DNA of 64,000 nucleotides from Leclercia sp. S52 (GTDB lineage: Bacteria; Pseudomonadota; Gammaproteobacteria; Enterobacterales; Enterobacteriaceae): contig NZ_CP152474.1 of NCBI RefSeq assembly GCF_039727615.1, positions 4,650,001 through 4,714,000 on the forward strand, read 5' to 3'. The notes beneath the pieces were generated by a model, which was given only the letters and a program-made list of their open reading frames with translations, was not told the origin of the DNA and ran no database searches. The translations under genes were made by a program, and so were the position numbers. Positions 35,410 through 51,020 of the stretch are shown in pieces. The stretch's first letter is position 1. Every line of letters begins with the position of its first letter.

Positions 35410-36894
35410 TCAGGCGTCTTTACCGTTATTCATTATGGCCAGTTCATCCCAGATCGCGTCAATTCGCGCAGTCACCTCAGGATCCTTTTTGATCGGACGA
35501 CCCCATTCACGTTGGGTTTCGCCGGGCCATTTATTGGTGGCATCCAGTCCCATTTTTGAGCCAAGACCGGAAACCGGTGAGGCAAAATCCAGGTAATCTA
35601 TCGGCGTGTTTTCAACTAACACGGTATCGCGCGCCGGATCCATACGGGTGGTAATGGCCCAGATCACGTCATTCCAGTCACGGGCGTTAACGTCATCATC
35701 GCAAACGATCACAAACTTGGTGTACATAAACTGGCGCAGGAAAGACCATACGCCCATCATCACCCGTTTAGCGTGACCCGCATACTGCTTCTTAATGGTT
35801 ACCACCGCCAGGCGATAGGAGCACCCTTCCGGCGGCAGATAGAAATCAACAATTTCCGGGAACTGCTTCTGCAGGATCGGCACAAAGACTTCGTTCAGCG
35901 CCACACCGAGCACCGCGGGCTCATCCGGCGGACGACCCGTGTAGGTGGAGTGGTAAATGGCATCTTCACGCTGGGTAATGTGCGTCACGGTAAACACCGG
36001 GAAGCTGTCGATTTCGTTGTAATAGCCGGTGTGGTCGCCATACGGACCTTCCGGGGCCATCTCACCCGCCTCGATGTAGCCTTCGAGCACGATTTCGGCG
36101 CTGGCAGGCACTTCCAGATCGTTAGAAACGCATTTCACCACTTCGGTTTTGGTACCGCGCAGCAGCCCGGCAAAGGCGTATTCCGACAGGGTATCCGGCA
36201 CCGGCGTGACGGCACCGAGAATGGTGGCCGGATCGGCGCCCAGCGCCACGGCAACCGGGAAGCGTTCACCAGGATGGGCCGCACACCACTCCTGGAAATC
36301 AAGCGCGCCGCCGCGATGCGACAGCCAGCGCATAATCAATTTATTCTTACCAATCAGCTGCTGACGATAGATCCCGAGATTCTGGCGCTCTTTGTGCGGA
36401 CCGCGCGTCACGGTCAGACCCCAGGTGATCAGCGGGGCCGCGTCTTCGGGCCAGCACTGCATGATTGGGATACGCGTCAGATCGACCGCATCGCCTTCCA
36501 GGATTTTCTGCTGGCAGGGTGCGCCGCGCAGACGTTTGGTCGGCATATTCAGGACTTGCTTAAACTGCGGCAGCTTATCGAAGAGATCGCGAAACCCTTT
36601 TGGCGGCTCAGGCTCTTTTAAAAAGGCCAGCAGCTTACCCACTTCACGCAACGCGCTGACATCCTCCTGACCCATGCCCATCGCCACCCGTTTTGGTGTG
36701 CCAAACAGGTTGCAGAGCACCGGCATGGTATAGCCTTTCGGGTTTTCAAACAGGAGCGCTGGCCCACCGGCGCGCAGAGTGCGGTCGGCAATCTCTGTCA
36801 TCTCCAGATAAGGATCGACAGGAAGGGTGATGCGTTTGAGTTCGCCCTGCTTTTCCAGCAGTTCCAGGAAGTCGCGTAGATCGTTGTATTTCAT
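35410..36894 (-). CDS. ubiD: 3-octaprenyl-4-hydroxybenzoate carboxy-lyase UbiD
   Basis: About 494 residues from the ATG at 36894 ([19 protein letters not shown]). A TTG four codons upstream (36906) is an alternative start, since a purine-rich AGAGAG precedes it. It is a prenylated-FMN-dependent decarboxylase acting early in ubiquinone synthesis. Conserved segments include [16 protein letters not shown], the active-site stretch [13 protein letters not shown], and [19 protein letters not shown]. UbiX would supply prFMN; it is not in this window. Confidence 0.96.
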   Translation of the reverse strand: MKYNDLRDFLELLEKQGELKRITLPVDPYLEMTEIADRTLRAGGPALLFENPKGYTMPVLCNLFGTPKRVAMGMGQEDVSALREVGKLLAFLKEPEPPKGFRDLFDKLPQFKQVLNMPTKRLRGAPCQQKILEGDAVDLTRIPIMQCWPEDAAPLITWGLTVTRGPHKERQNLGIYRQQLIGKNKLIMRWLSHRGGALDFQEWCAAHPGERFPVAVALGADPATILGAVTPVPDTLSEYAFAGLLRGTKTEVVKCVSNDLEVPASAEIVLEGYIEAGEMAPEGPYGDHTGYYNEIDSFPVFTVTHITQREDAIYHSTYTGRPPDEPAVLGVALNEVFVPILQKQFPEIVDFYLPPEGCSYRLAVVTIKKQYAGHAKRVMMGVWSFLRQFMYTKFVIVCDDDVNARDWNDVIWAITTRMDPARDTVLVENTPIDYLDFASPVSGLGSKMGLDATNKWPGETQREWGRPIKKDPEVTARIDAIWDELAIMNNGKDA

Positions 36895-37077
36895 GCAGTT
36901 AGTCAAGCTCTCTCTGTAAGCGTTTCATTATACGGCGTAAGACTGCCTGATGCTGTATTTTTGTTAAATAAGCGTGAAGATTCACGGCTTCTTCTGCGTA
37001 CGGCCATTATAATCAGCTTAGCGATCCCGCCAGGGTTTTGATATGCTTGCCGGCATAACAAGCGGAAAAGAGTCATT

Positions 37078-37569
37078 ATGCAGGCCTGGTATTTACTGTA
37101 TTGCAAGCGTGGGCAACTTCAGCGCGCTCAGGAACATCTGGAACGCCAGGCGGTGAACTGTCTGACGCCTGTGATCACGCTGGAAAAAATGGTTCGCGGA
37201 AAACGCACCACCGTCAGTGAACCGCTGTTCCCTAACTACCTGTTTGTTGAATTCGACCCCGAAGTGATCCACACCACCACTATTAATGCGACGCGCGGTG
37301 TCAGCCACTTCGTGCGCTTTGGCGCGCATCCGGCCACGGTGCCCTCTTCCGTGATCCACCAGCTCTCGGTCTACAAACAGCCTGAAGGCATTACCGATCC
37401 CGATACCCCCTTCTCCGGCGACGATGTAGTGATCACCGAAGGGGCCTTTGAAGGGCTGGTTGCGATTTTCGCTGAACCGGACGGTGAAGCCCGTTCCATG
37501 CTGCTGCTGAACTTACTGAATAAAGAAGTGAAGCAGAGCGTGAAAAATACCAGCTTCCGTAAAGTTTAA
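37078..37569 (+). CDS. rfaH: Transcription/translation regulator RfaH
   Basis: 163 residues (162 in E. coli), a NusG paralogue. The N-terminal NGN domain begins [20 protein letters not shown] and contains [13 protein letters not shown]. The C-terminal KOW domain, which can refold between helical and beta forms, contains [16 protein letters not shown]. RfaH is recruited at ops sites to suppress pausing in long operons such as LPS-core and capsule genes; none of its targets is in the window. Its stop overlaps the tatD stop by four bases on the opposite strand. Confidence 0.96.
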   Translation: MQAWYLLYCKRGQLQRAQEHLERQAVNCLTPVITLEKMVRGKRTTVSEPLFPNYLFVEFDPEVIHTTTINATRGVSHFVRFGAHPATVPSSVIHQLSVYKQPEGITDPDTPFSGDDVVITEGAFEGLVAIFAEPDGEARSMLLLNLLNKEVKQSVKNTSFRKV

Positions 37570-38348
37570 AAGTCGACGTCAAACAGACGACGCACGTTGT
37601 CATCCGTCTGTGCTGCCAGCCACTGCGCCTCTTCGCCGCGCCAGTGGGCGACCCGTTCCATGATATGTCCCAGATAAGCCGGTTCATTGCGTCGCGATGC
37701 CGGTTTTGGACGGAGATCGCGCGGCAGCAGATAAGGCGCATCTGTCTCCACTAGCAGACGATCGGCAGGAATGACCGGCAGCAGCTCGCGCAGCTCCAGC
37801 CCGCGTCGTTCATCGCAGACCCAGCCGGTAATCCCCAGATACAATCCACGATCCAGACAGTCTATTGCCTCCTGCCGCGTGCCGGTAAAACAGTGCAGCA
37901 CCGCCCCGGGCAGTTTATCCAGCCAGGGTTCCAGCAGTGCCAGAAAGCGTTCGTGAGCGTCACGGCAGTGCATAAATACCGGCATGCCCAGCTCCGCCGC
38001 TAACGCCAGCTGGGCGCTAAAGGCATGCTCCTGTTCAGCGGGGGTCGAAAAGTTACGATTGAAGTCGAGACCACACTCACCGATAGCCACCACCTCAGGC
38101 GCTGCGGCTAAGGCCCGGAGCGTGTCGGCACTCTCTGCGGTCCACTGGCTGCTGTCGTGCGGATGTACACCCGCCGTTGACCAGCAGCGGTCGTAGCGCT
38201 GCGCCAGCTGCCGCGCCTGCTCGCTTTCGTGCAGGTTGGTACCCGTCAGCAGTAAGCCGTTAACCCCGGCGGCGGCGGCCCTGGCTACCACCTCATCGCG
38301 ATCCTGGGCAAACTGCGGGCTGGTCAGGTTCAGACCGATATCAAACAT
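37566..38348 (-). CDS. tatD: 3'-5' DNA exonuclease TatD
   Basis: 260 residues from the ATG at 38348 ([14 protein letters not shown]), the E. coli length; the longer frame to 38360 is not supported. TatD-family metal-dependent nuclease with the TIM-barrel motifs [46 protein letters not shown] and [13 protein letters not shown]. It is linked to DNA repair after oxidative damage, not to protein export. It is separated from tatC by 41 bases that hold a perfect hairpin. Confidence 0.96.
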   Translation of the reverse strand: MFDIGLNLTSPQFAQDRDEVVARAAAAGVNGLLLTGTNLHESEQARQLAQRYDRCWSTAGVHPHDSSQWTAESADTLRALAAAPEVVAIGECGLDFNRNFSTPAEQEHAFSAQLALAAELGMPVFMHCRDAHERFLALLEPWLDKLPGAVLHCFTGTRQEAIDCLDRGLYLGITGWVCDERRGLELRELLPVIPADRLLVETDAPYLLPRDLRPKPASRRNEPAYLGHIMERVAHWRGEEAQWLAAQTDDNVRRLFDVDF

Positions 38349-38364
38349 ACAGGCTCCCATATGA

Positions 38365-38386
38365 CAACCGCCCTGGCGGGCGGTTG
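38365..38386. other. Hairpin in the tatC-tatD gap
   Basis: CAACCGCCC (38365-38373), loop TGGC, GGGCGGTTG (38378-38386). The nine-pair stem is perfect. On the minus strand it is followed by TCATATGGG without a T run, so it may damp read-through into tatD or protect tatABC mRNA rather than terminate. Confidence 0.55.
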
Positions 38387-38389
38387 GTG

Positions 38390-39151
38390 TTATTCTTTTG
38401 TCTCTTCTGACTCTTCGTCGAGATCTTCACGTCGCTTACCGGTATAGAAGCGCGAGAAGAAAACGCCCACCTCAAACAGGCAATACATCGGGATCGCCAG
38501 CAGAGTTTGCGAGAAGACGTCCGGCGGCGTTAACAGCATGCCCACAACAAAGGCGCCTACCAGAATGTAAGGCCGCTTTTTGCGTAATTCATCCGGGGTG
38601 GTGATCCCCATCCAACAGAGCAGCACGATGGCAACCGGCACCTCAAACGCCACGCCGAAGGCCATAAACAGCGCCATCACAAAGCTGAGATAACTGGCAA
38701 TATCAGTGGAGACCTGGACCCCTACCGGCGCGGTATTTGCCAGGAAGCCAAAGGCCAGCGGGAAGACCACGAAGTAGGCAAAGGCCATGCCGATATAAAA
38801 CAGCAGCGAGCTGGAGACCAGCAGCGGGATCACCAGGCGGCGTTCATGCTTGTACAGCGCGGGGGCAATAAAGGCCCAGACCTGGTAGAGGATCACCGGC
38901 GCAGAGGCAATCAGCGACACCCAGAAGGTCAGCTTGATCGGCGTGAAGAAAGGCGACGCCACGTCGGTGGCGATCATGGTTGCCCCGAGCGGCATCTGCT
39001 TAATCAGGGGCGCAGAGACCACCTGATAGATGTCGTTGGCAAAATAGACCAGGCATAAAAAAATGAGCAAAACCGCAATAATGCAGTTCAGCAGGCGTTT
39101 ACGCAGCTCGATCAGGTGCGTAATCAGCGGTTGAGTTTCATCTACTGCCAT
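38390..39151 (-). CDS. tatC: Sec-independent translocase subunit TatC
   Basis: 253 residues with six membrane segments. The N-terminal conserved block [14 protein letters not shown] and the periplasmic-loop segment [16 protein letters not shown], which form the twin-arginine signal-binding site, are present. TatC receives RR signal peptides together with TatB in the inner membrane. It begins two bases after tatB. Confidence 0.97.
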   Translation of the reverse strand: MAVDETQPLITHLIELRKRLLNCIIAVLLIFLCLVYFANDIYQVVSAPLIKQMPLGATMIATDVASPFFTPIKLTFWVSLIASAPVILYQVWAFIAPALYKHERRLVIPLLVSSSLLFYIGMAFAYFVVFPLAFGFLANTAPVGVQVSTDIASYLSFVMALFMAFGVAFEVPVAIVLLCWMGITTPDELRKKRPYILVGAFVVGMLLTPPDVFSQTLLAIPMYCLFEVGVFFSRFYTGKRREDLDEESEETKE

Positions 39152-39153
39152 GT

Positions 39154-39681
39154 TTACGCTTTATCACTCGACGAGGGGGACGCGGCAGCCGCGGGTGCAG
39201 GCTTTTTCTCTGCGGGCGCTGGCGTCGGTTCTTGTTTTGGGGTCACCGGCTCGGCTGGCGCCTGTTCGGGCGCGGTAGCCTGATGCTCAGCAGTGGCAGG
39301 CGTCACGCCTTCATGCTGCGCTTCGTTATCTTTGACCAGCGGGTTGCGAATGGTATTGGCTTCATCGCTCGCTTTTTCAGGATCGTTGACGCTGTAAGAG
39401 CGCTTCATGGATTCCGCCGCTTCGCGCAGTTCGTCCATCGAGGCTTTCAGTTCCGGCGTCAGGTTTTCCATGCTCGCCTTTTCAACCTTTTTCAGGCTGT
39501 CCTGAAACTCCTGCAGCTTAAGCTCCTGGGCCAGCTCATTTTGCACCGTTGTCGCCAGCGATCGCAGCGCACGCACCCAGCCTGCAACCGTTTTTACCGC
39601 CACAGGCAGACGTTGTGGCCCCAGGACAATGAGGCCAATCACGAAGACCAGCAGCAGTTCACTAAAACCGATATCGAACAC
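39154..39681 (-). CDS. tatB: Sec-independent translocase subunit TatB
   Basis: 175 residues. An N-terminal membrane helix ([20 protein letters not shown]) with conserved Glu is followed by the GPQRLP hinge and an amphipathic helix. The C-terminal third is rich in Pro, Ala and Glu and poorly conserved. It forms the substrate receptor with TatC. It starts three bases after tatA. Confidence 0.96.
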   Translation of the reverse strand: MFDIGFSELLLVFVIGLIVLGPQRLPVAVKTVAGWVRALRSLATTVQNELAQELKLQEFQDSLKKVEKASMENLTPELKASMDELREAAESMKRSYSVNDPEKASDEANTIRNPLVKDNEAQHEGVTPATAEHQATAPEQAPAEPVTPKQEPTPAPAEKKPAPAAAASPSSSDKA

Positions 39682-39684
39682 GAA

Positions 39685-39939
39685 TTACACCTGCTCGTTA
39701 TCGTGGCGTTTAGCGTTTTCCTTTTTGGCATCGTCTTGTTTATCGGCGATAGATTTAGCAGTGAAATCCGCATCCTGGCTGGATTTATCCTGCTTCTCGT
39801 CATCATCTTTGATCGCTTTCTTGAAGCCTTTGATGGACGCGCCGAGATCGGAACCGATAGAACCGAGTTTTTTGGTACCGAACAGCAGCACGACGATGAC
39901 GGCAATGATCAACAATTGCCAGATACTGATACCACCCAT
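39685..39939 (-). CDS. tatA: Sec-independent translocase subunit TatA
   Basis: 84 residues. A short membrane helix ([17 protein letters not shown]), the [21 protein letters not shown] amphipathic helix (residues about 22-42) and a charged tail are typical. TatA oligomers form the passage for folded proteins. It is the first gene of tatABC; a TATAAT-like -10 lies at about 39979-39985 on this strand. Confidence 0.96.
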   Translation of the reverse strand: MGGISIWQLLIIAVIVVLLFGTKKLGSIGSDLGASIKGFKKAIKDDDEKQDKSSQDADFTAKSIADKQDDAKKENAKRHDNEQV

Positions 39940-40015
39940 ACATCTTCCCCAGTTGTAGATGATTAATTAAGCAGGCCGCATTATACGTTACGCGGCCCTG
40001 CTAGTGCGACGCAAT

Positions 40016-42258
<2,243 letters not shown>

Positions 42259-42271
42259 CTGCCACCTCCAC

Positions 42272-43027
42272 TCAGAACTTATAACCGCGATGCAGCGCGA
42301 CAACGCCTGCCGTCATGTTGAAGTAGTCAACATTGTCAAAGCCGGCATCCTGCATCAGGGCTTTTAAGGTGTCCTGATTTGGGTGCATACGGATGGATTC
42401 GGCCAGGTAGCGATAGCTGTCTGCGTCGTTAGCCACCATTTCGCCAATGCGCGGCAGAATGTGGAACGAATAGGCATCGTAGGCTTTGCTCAGCGGCTCA
42501 ATAATGGGTTTGGAGAACTCCAGCACCAGCAGGCGTCCACCCGGTTTCAGCACGCGGTACATGGAGCGCAGCGCTTTCTCTTTATCGGTGACGTTACGCA
42601 GACCGAAAGAGATGGTGATGCAGTCAAAGGTGTTATCCGGGAAAGGCAGCGCTTCAGCGTTCGCCTGAACATATTCAACATTGCCGACCACGCCGATGTT
42701 GCGCAGTTTTTCACGACCCATTTTCAGCATCGAGTCGTTGATATCAGCCAGCACAACGCGGCCCGTTTCACCCACCAGACGCGAGAATTTCGCCGTCAGG
42801 TCGCCGGTGCCGCCGGCCAGATCCAGCACGGTTTGTCCACGACGCACGCCGCTACAGTCAATAGTGAAGCGCTTCCACAAGCGATGAATGCCGAATGACA
42901 TCAGGTCATTCATTACATCGTACTTCGCCGCCACGGAATGGAATACGTGGGCCACCATGTCAGCTTTCTGCGCTTTAGCGACAGTCTGAAAGCCAAAGTG
43001 CGTTGTGTCTTGTGAATCTTCAACCAT
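42272..43027 (-). CDS. ubiE: Ubiquinone/menaquinone biosynthesis C-methyltransferase UbiE
   Basis: 251 residues. Class I SAM methyltransferase: motif I is [15 protein letters not shown], then [16 protein letters not shown] and [20 protein letters not shown]. It methylates the ring of both the ubiquinone and menaquinone precursors. It is the first gene of ubiE-ubiJ-ubiB, all close together. Confidence 0.97.
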   Translation of the reverse strand: MVEDSQDTTHFGFQTVAKAQKADMVAHVFHSVAAKYDVMNDLMSFGIHRLWKRFTIDCSGVRRGQTVLDLAGGTGDLTAKFSRLVGETGRVVLADINDSMLKMGREKLRNIGVVGNVEYVQANAEALPFPDNTFDCITISFGLRNVTDKEKALRSMYRVLKPGGRLLVLEFSKPIIEPLSKAYDAYSFHILPRIGEMVANDADSYRYLAESIRMHPNQDTLKALMQDAGFDNVDYFNMTAGVVALHRGYKF

Positions 43028-43093
43028 CTCAGAGCCTGCTTATCAGTCAAATGTTCGAGAAGTGTAACAGATTGGGCGCATTTGCCCTACGAT

Positions 43094-44542
43094 TCAACCA
43101 CCCCGGGAATAACGCTCCAGGGGGTCAGCCGACGCCTGCGCGCCTGCTAAGGTATTGTTTGTATTTTGAACTGGCTCGTCACTGCGCAGCCGGTACTCTT
43201 CATCCTGCGACGTGGCCTGTTCAACCAATTCCGGATTAATCTCGCGTTTTACTTCCACGCCAAGGCTGCGGAACGATTCGGCCTGAGCCAGCAGGTTACC
43301 GCGCCCGGAGGCCAGCTTTTTCATCGCCTGACGGTAGTTATCCTGGGCGCGATCCAGGCTCTGCCCGACCGACGACATGTCATCGACGAACAGGCGCATT
43401 TTGTCATACAGGCGGCTGGCGCGATCGGCAATCTGCTGGGCATTGCGGCTCTGGTGCTCATAGCGCCACAGATTGGCAATAGTGCGCAGCGCCACCAGCA
43501 GCGTGGTGGGGCTGACCAGCATAATGTTGTTTTTCAGCGCCTCGGAGATCAGCTCCGGCTGGCGGTCCAGCGCCAGTAAGAAAGCCGGTTCAACCGGGAT
43601 AAACATTAGCACGTAGTCCAGAGAACGCAGGCCGGGTAACTGCTGGTAGTCTTTGCGTCCCAGCAGGCGGATATGGTTACGCACCGAGGCGATATGCTCC
43701 TGCAGAGCCGTCTCGCGGGTGTAGTCGTCTTCGGCGTTGAAGTAGCGCTCATAGGCCACCAGGGTCATTTTGGCGTCGATAACCACGTCCTTCTCCTGCG
43801 GCAGACGGACAATGACGTCAGGCTGCATTCGCGCGCGGTTTTCGGTTTCAATGCTGACCTGGGTTTGATATTCGTGGCCCTCGCGCAGGCCAGAAGCCTC
43901 CAGCACGCGGGTCAGAACCACTTCGCCCCAGTTGCCCTGGGTTTTATTGTCGCCTTTCAGCGCTTTAGTGAGGTTGATAGCCTCCTGCGCCATCTGGGCA
44001 TTCAGCTGCTGGAGGTTACGGATTTCATGGGCCAGCGTGTGCCGCTCCCGCGCCTCCTGACCAAAGCTGTCCTGCACCTGGCGACGAAAGCCGTCCAGCT
44101 GTTCGCGCAGAGGCGACAGCAGGCCGTTCAGGCTCTGGCGGTTTTGTTCATCGACGCGGCGGTTACTCTGCTCAAAGATGCGGTTGGCGAGGTTTTCAAA
44201 CTGCTCGCTCAGGCGCTGTTCGCTGTTGAGCATCTGGCGGATTTTATCTTCCGCATGCAGCTGGGTGGACTCCAGCCGGGTGGTGACTTCGCGCAGGTCG
44301 GCTTCCAGCGAGGTGTTGATATCCCGCAGATTGCGCAACTCGTTGTTGAGCAGCTCGCATTCGTCGCGCCAGTGCCCGCTCTGGGCTATGTTCTGTCTTA
44401 ATGCACTGAGATCGGCCACCATCTCTTCACGTTCGGCAAGCTGATCGGCCTTCTGCTGCGCATGCTGATAGCTGGCGAACAACCAGCCCACGCCGACGCT
44501 GACCAGCGCAATAACGGCATAAAAAAGGATGGAAATATCCAC
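43094..44542 (-). CDS. rmuC: DNA recombination protein RmuC
   Basis: 482 residues from the GTG at 44542, supported by a G-rich site just upstream and by the E. coli start MDFSIMVYAVIAL; the longer frame to 44668 runs through the udp terminator and is rejected. A single N-terminal membrane helix (SILFYAVIALVSVGVGWLF) is followed by a coiled coil to about residue 160. The RmuC nuclease-like core includes GNWGEVVLTRVLEASGL, PDVIVRLPQEKDVVIDAKMT and VLMFIPVEPAFLLAL. It limits inversions at short inverted repeats in E. coli. Confidence 0.94.
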   Translation of the reverse strand: MDISILFYAVIALVSVGVGWLFASYQHAQQKADQLAEREEMVADLSALRQNIAQSGHWRDECELLNNELRNLRDINTSLEADLREVTTRLESTQLHAEDKIRQMLNSEQRLSEQFENLANRIFEQSNRRVDEQNRQSLNGLLSPLREQLDGFRRQVQDSFGQEARERHTLAHEIRNLQQLNAQMAQEAINLTKALKGDNKTQGNWGEVVLTRVLEASGLREGHEYQTQVSIETENRARMQPDVIVRLPQEKDVVIDAKMTLVAYERYFNAEDDYTRETALQEHIASVRNHIRLLGRKDYQQLPGLRSLDYVLMFIPVEPAFLLALDRQPELISEALKNNIMLVSPTTLLVALRTIANLWRYEHQSRNAQQIADRASRLYDKMRLFVDDMSSVGQSLDRAQDNYRQAMKKLASGRGNLLAQAESFRSLGVEVKREINPELVEQATSQDEEYRLRSDEPVQNTNNTLAGAQASADPLERYSRGG

Positions 44543-44635
44543 GATGCCCCCTGCATCAAGGTATGACCCGCACAAAATAGAATTGTGCTGTATAAACGTC
44601 CAGTTTGAAAAGGGTTTTCTGCGAGGCGCTACGCA

Positions 44636-44663
44636 AAGAAAAAGGCCGAACAGGTCGGCCTTT
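44636..44663 (-). terminator. Terminator of udp
   Basis: On the minus strand AAAGGCCGACC, TGT loop, and TCGGCCTTTTTC form a strong hairpin with a T run, some 20 bases after the udp stop. Confidence 0.88.
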
Positions 44664-44681
44664 GGCATAGAAAAGGGGAAA

Positions 44682-45443
44682 TTACAGCAGGCGGCGGGCC
44701 GCTTCCACCACGATTTTCACCGCGTGGCTTTCGGTCTGCTTCATGGTTTCGGCGTTCGGGATCTCTTGCTGGGTACGGTTAACAATCACACCCGCAACCA
44801 TACCGGCACGCAGACCCTGGCTTGCGCACATGGTCAGCAGCGTGGCAGATTCCATTTCGTAGTTCATCACGCCCATAGACTGCCACTCTTCCATCGAGCC
44901 TTTGAAACGGCTGACAACGCGACCGGAGAAGGTGTCGTAGCGCTCCTGGCCAGGATAGAACGTATCAGAGGAGGCGGTTACGCCAACGTGCGTGGTCGCA
45001 CCAACGGATTTCGCGGCTTCCACCAGCGCGGTGGTGCACTCGAAATCGGCCACTGCCGGGAACTCCATTGGCGCAAAGTGCAGGCTCGCGCCGTCCAGAC
45101 GAACGGACGCAGTGGTGACCAGCACGTCGCCAACGTTAATGTGCGGCTGGATCGCACCGGTGGTACCGATACGCAGGAAAGTACGGATGCCCAGCTGTGC
45201 CAGCTCTTCAACAGCAATCGAGGTAGACGGGCCACCGATACCGGTAGAGCACACGATCACCGCTTTGCCATCCAGCTCTGCCCGCCAGGTCGTGAATTCG
45301 CGATGGGCTGCCAGCTTAACCGGCTTATCCATCAGCGCGGCGATCTTTTCCACACGCTCAGGATCGCCAGGGACGATAGCGAGCGTAGCCCCTTGTAAAT
45401 CGTTTTTAGTGAGGCCGAGATGAAAAACATCAGACTTAGACAT
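44682..45443 (-). CDS. udp: Uridine phosphorylase Udp
   Basis: 253 residues. NP-I family hexameric phosphorylase: [16 protein letters not shown] (phosphate site), [37 protein letters not shown] and the uridine-side [14 protein letters not shown]. It splits uridine and phosphate into uracil and ribose-1-phosphate for pyrimidine salvage. Two CRP sites 52 bases apart upstream match the CytR/CRP control known in E. coli. Confidence 0.97.
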   Translation of the reverse strand: MSKSDVFHLGLTKNDLQGATLAIVPGDPERVEKIAALMDKPVKLAAHREFTTWRAELDGKAVIVCSTGIGGPSTSIAVEELAQLGIRTFLRIGTTGAIQPHINVGDVLVTTASVRLDGASLHFAPMEFPAVADFECTTALVEAAKSVGATTHVGVTASSDTFYPGQERYDTFSGRVVSRFKGSMEEWQSMGVMNYEMESATLLTMCASQGLRAGMVAGVIVNRTQQEIPNAETMKQTESHAVKIVVEAARRLL

Positions 45444-45512
45444 AGAAAACTCCTCTGTGGGTCAGTTTGTCAGCAGAAGCAAAGCGGTACTTTACCGAAG
45501 GAATCGGCTTAG

Positions 45513-45534
45513 TTTCGTGACAGACATCACCATG
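45513..45534 (-). promoter_or_regulatory. CRP site 1 of udp
   Basis: CGTGACAGACATCACC (45516-45531) contains TGA-N6-TCA. Its centre is about 41 bases upstream of the transcription start implied by a TAAAGT -10 on the minus strand (45494-45489). Confidence 0.65.
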
Positions 45535-45564
45535 AATAAAATTGATTGCAGTTAATTACCATGA

Positions 45565-45586
45565 AATAGTGATTAACATCACATTA
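45565..45586 (-). promoter_or_regulatory. CRP site 2 of udp
   Basis: AGTGATTAACATCACA (45568-45583), a near-consensus CRP site. Its centre is 52 bases from site 1, on the same helix face, leaving room for a CytR dimer between them. It could also serve the divergent ysgA. Confidence 0.75.
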
Positions 45587-45694
45587 ACGAGTTATATCGT
45601 TAACTGTTGCACAAAAGATAGCCTGTTTCGGGCACTGTGGATTGTTAACCTGCGGACTATATTTACTTTTGCGCTAATTGGTACGGAGAATGCC

Positions 45695-46501
45695 ATGACT
45701 GGAACATCTGGATTTGCCCCTGCTGCTGATCTGCAAGCCTCAACCGTTGTCACCACCCCCGACGAGGCGATTACCGCCGGGGAGACCTCTATTCCGACTC
45801 AGGGCGATAATATGCCCGCTTATCATGCCCGGCCCAAAAATGCGCAGGGGGCATTGCCGATCGTCATCGTGATTCAGGAAATTTTCGGCGTGCATGAGCA
45901 TATTCGCGATCTCTGCCGTCGCCTGGCGCTGGAAGGCTATCTGGCCGTCGCGCCTGAACTCTATTTCCGTCAGGGCGATCCGAACGATTACAACGACATT
46001 CCCACCCTGTTCAGCAATCTGGTAAGTAAAGTGCCGGATGCTCAGGTGCTGGCGGATCTTGACCACGTCGCCAACTGGGCGGCGCGCAACGGGGGCGATC
46101 CTCACCGCCTGCTGGCCACCGGCTTCTGCTGGGGCGGACGCATCAGCTGGCTGTATGCCGCGCACAACCCGCAGCTGAAAGCTGCCGTAGCGTGGTATGG
46201 CAAGCTGGTGGGCGAAAAGACGCTGAATTCACCGAAGCATCCGGTGGATATTGCGACCGATTTGAACGCGCCCGTCCTCGGACTCTATGGCGCAGAAGAT
46301 ACCGGGATCCCGCTGGATACGGTAGAGACCATGCGTCATGCGCTGCGCGCGGCAAACGCAACGGCGGAGATTGTGGTTTATCCGGGAGCCGGACACGCCT
46401 TCAACGCCGATTATCGTCCGAGCTATCACGCAGAATCAGCCAAAGATGGCTGGCAGCGGATGCTGGCGTGGTTCCAACAGTACGGTGCTAAAAAAGGTTA
46501 A
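45695..46501 (+). CDS. ysgA: Dienelactone hydrolase family protein YsgA
   Basis: 268 residues from the ATG at 45695 (GGAGAA upstream); the frame is open back to 45542 but that part overlaps the udp control region. Alpha/beta hydrolase of the dienelactone hydrolase family. The nucleophile elbow reads TGFCWGGR, so the nucleophile is Cys, with LYGAEDTGIP (Asp) and GAGHAFNADYRPSY (His) completing the triad. The physiological substrate is not known. It is divergent from udp. Confidence 0.92.
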   Translation: MTGTSGFAPAADLQASTVVTTPDEAITAGETSIPTQGDNMPAYHARPKNAQGALPIVIVIQEIFGVHEHIRDLCRRLALEGYLAVAPELYFRQGDPNDYNDIPTLFSNLVSKVPDAQVLADLDHVANWAARNGGDPHRLLATGFCWGGRISWLYAAHNPQLKAAVAWYGKLVGEKTLNSPKHPVDIATDLNAPVLGLYGAEDTGIPLDTVETMRHALRAANATAEIVVYPGAGHAFNADYRPSYHAESAKDGWQRMLAWFQQYGAKKG

Positions 46502-46538
46502 GCGGCTCACATTTCGCTACGCAAAGTGAGGTGACTGT

Positions 46539-46568
46539 TTGACTTTTAAACACAATCTGGACGATATA
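46539..46568 (+). promoter_or_regulatory. Candidate promoter of the beta-glucoside operon
   Basis: TTGACT (46539-46544), an 18-base spacer and GATATA (46563-46568). It lies just upstream of the RAT/terminator, as expected for a BglG-type leader. Confidence 0.45.
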
Positions 46569-46580
46569 AAACCCACAGGC

Positions 46581-46610
46581 GTGTAACTACGATCCGTAGG
46601 CAAGACCTGA
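46581..46610 (+). promoter_or_regulatory. Ribonucleic antiterminator (RAT) of the beta-glucoside operon
   Basis: The segment includes GTGTAACTACGATCCGTAGG followed by CAAGACCTGA. It follows the RAT pattern recognised by BglG/LicT/SacY proteins, two strands of a bulged hairpin ending GGCAARACCT. Its 3' half overlaps the 5' arm of the terminator at 46604-46658, so protein binding would exclude the terminator. Confidence 0.85.
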
Positions 46611-46658
46611 ACCCCCTCTCCGTTTTCGAGCGGAGAGGGGGGTTCAGGTCTTTTTTTT
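46604..46658 (+). terminator. Conditional (antiterminated) leader terminator
   Basis: GACCTGAACCCCCTCTCCG (46604-46622), loop TTTTCGAG, then CGGAGAGGGGGG and TTCAGGTC (46631-46650) and eight T (46651-46658). The stem is about 19 pairs with a single bulged G, because the 3' arm has six G against five C. It lies 24 bases before bglF. Confidence 0.93.
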
Positions 46659-46681
46659 GCTCTGGAGACAGGGGCCAGAAC

Positions 46682-49956
<3,275 letters not shown>

Positions 49957-49979
49957 CCGGCCATGCCGCAGGAATAACC

Positions 49980-50816
49980 GTGATAACGATAAAAAAGTCG
50001 CTTAATAACAGTATGCTGCTGGTCGATAACGACCAGCGGGAGATGATTTTGTTCGGCAAAGGGATCGGCTTTGGCGCGAAACCTGGAACGAATATCGACA
50101 TGGCGCAGGTGGAGAAAGTATTCCTGCCGCTGAGCGATCTCAAATCCCGCCATTTTTTATCCCTGACGGATACCATTCCTGCGGCGTTCTTCGACATTAG
50201 CCATGAAATTCTTATCCTCGCACGCCGCCTGTGCGGAGATAAGCTCAATTCTGTATTGCTCTTTACCCTTGCTGAGCATCTGCACTTTGCGGTGGAGCGC
50301 AGCCGCAGCGGGCAGAGGATCCTCAATAAGCTGAGCTGGGAAGTGAAGCGCTACTACCCACAGGAGTACAGCGTGGGGTTGCAGGCGCGCGCCCAGGTGA
50401 ATGAGAAGTTTGAGGTGGAATTACCCGAAGAAGAGGCGGTGAACATCGCCTTTCATCTGATCAACGCCACCAGCCAGGACGACGACAGCACCGCCCACCA
50501 GCAGGTTGAGCTGGTCAACCGCATCGCCGATATCGTGCGCTATAAGCTGGGTAAGAGCATCGATACGCAGTCGGTTAACTACATGCGCTTTATTACCCAT
50601 CTGCGTTATTTTGCCGAGCGAGTACTGGCCGGGAAAATCGCCCTCACTGAGACCGACGATTTTTATCAGGAGCTGATGCGTCACCGCCCGGACGCGATGA
50701 CCGTGGCCTGGGCGATCCGCGACTACGTGCAGGATAAGTATCAGCTCACCCTGCCGAAAGATGAACTGACGTGGTTGAGCATTCATATTAGCCGGTTGAT
50801 GGACGGGCAGGCGTAA
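49980..50816 (+). CDS. BglG/LicT family transcriptional antiterminator
   Basis: 278 residues from the GTG at 49980 (GCAGGAA upstream), the length of E. coli BglG. The N-terminal co-antiterminator RNA-binding domain is about residues 1-55 (IKKSLNNSMLLVDND, FGKGIGFGAKPG). PRD1 and PRD2 follow with conserved His in LAEHLHFAVER, FITHLRYFAERV and LTWLSIHISRL. Unphosphorylated, or HPr-phosphorylated, it would bind the RAT at 46581-46610 and open the operon. It is encoded last, unlike the bglG-bglF-bglB order of E. coli, so it lies behind the terminator it controls. Confidence 0.92.
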   Translation: MITIKKSLNNSMLLVDNDQREMILFGKGIGFGAKPGTNIDMAQVEKVFLPLSDLKSRHFLSLTDTIPAAFFDISHEILILARRLCGDKLNSVLLFTLAEHLHFAVERSRSGQRILNKLSWEVKRYYPQEYSVGLQARAQVNEKFEVELPEEEAVNIAFHLINATSQDDDSTAHQQVELVNRIADIVRYKLGKSIDTQSVNYMRFITHLRYFAERVLAGKIALTETDDFYQELMRHRPDAMTVAWAIRDYVQDKYQLTLPKDELTWLSIHISRLMDGQA

Positions 50817-50817
50817 A

Positions 50818-50852
50818 TTGCCCGGTGGCGGCGGCGCCTTACCGGGCCTACA
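50818..50852. repeat. REP-like palindrome
   Basis: TTGCCCGGTGGCGGCGGCGC followed by CTTACCGGGCCTAC, directly after the antiterminator gene and at the left edge of the hcp cassette. The 200-base gap to hcp otherwise holds the AT-rich hcp promoter region. Confidence 0.6.
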
Positions 50853-51020
50853 AATGACATTAAATCGTGTCCCTGGGTTAACCCTCTTCACCTCCTGATT
50901 TTGTGATCCTTCACCAGGTACAAACGCTTTAGGAAATTAACCATACTTTTATCGTTCCCTGTTCTGTATGCCGGGCGTACGCTGGTTTTAATATCTATTC
51001 TTAAAACAGGAGGTTATAAG

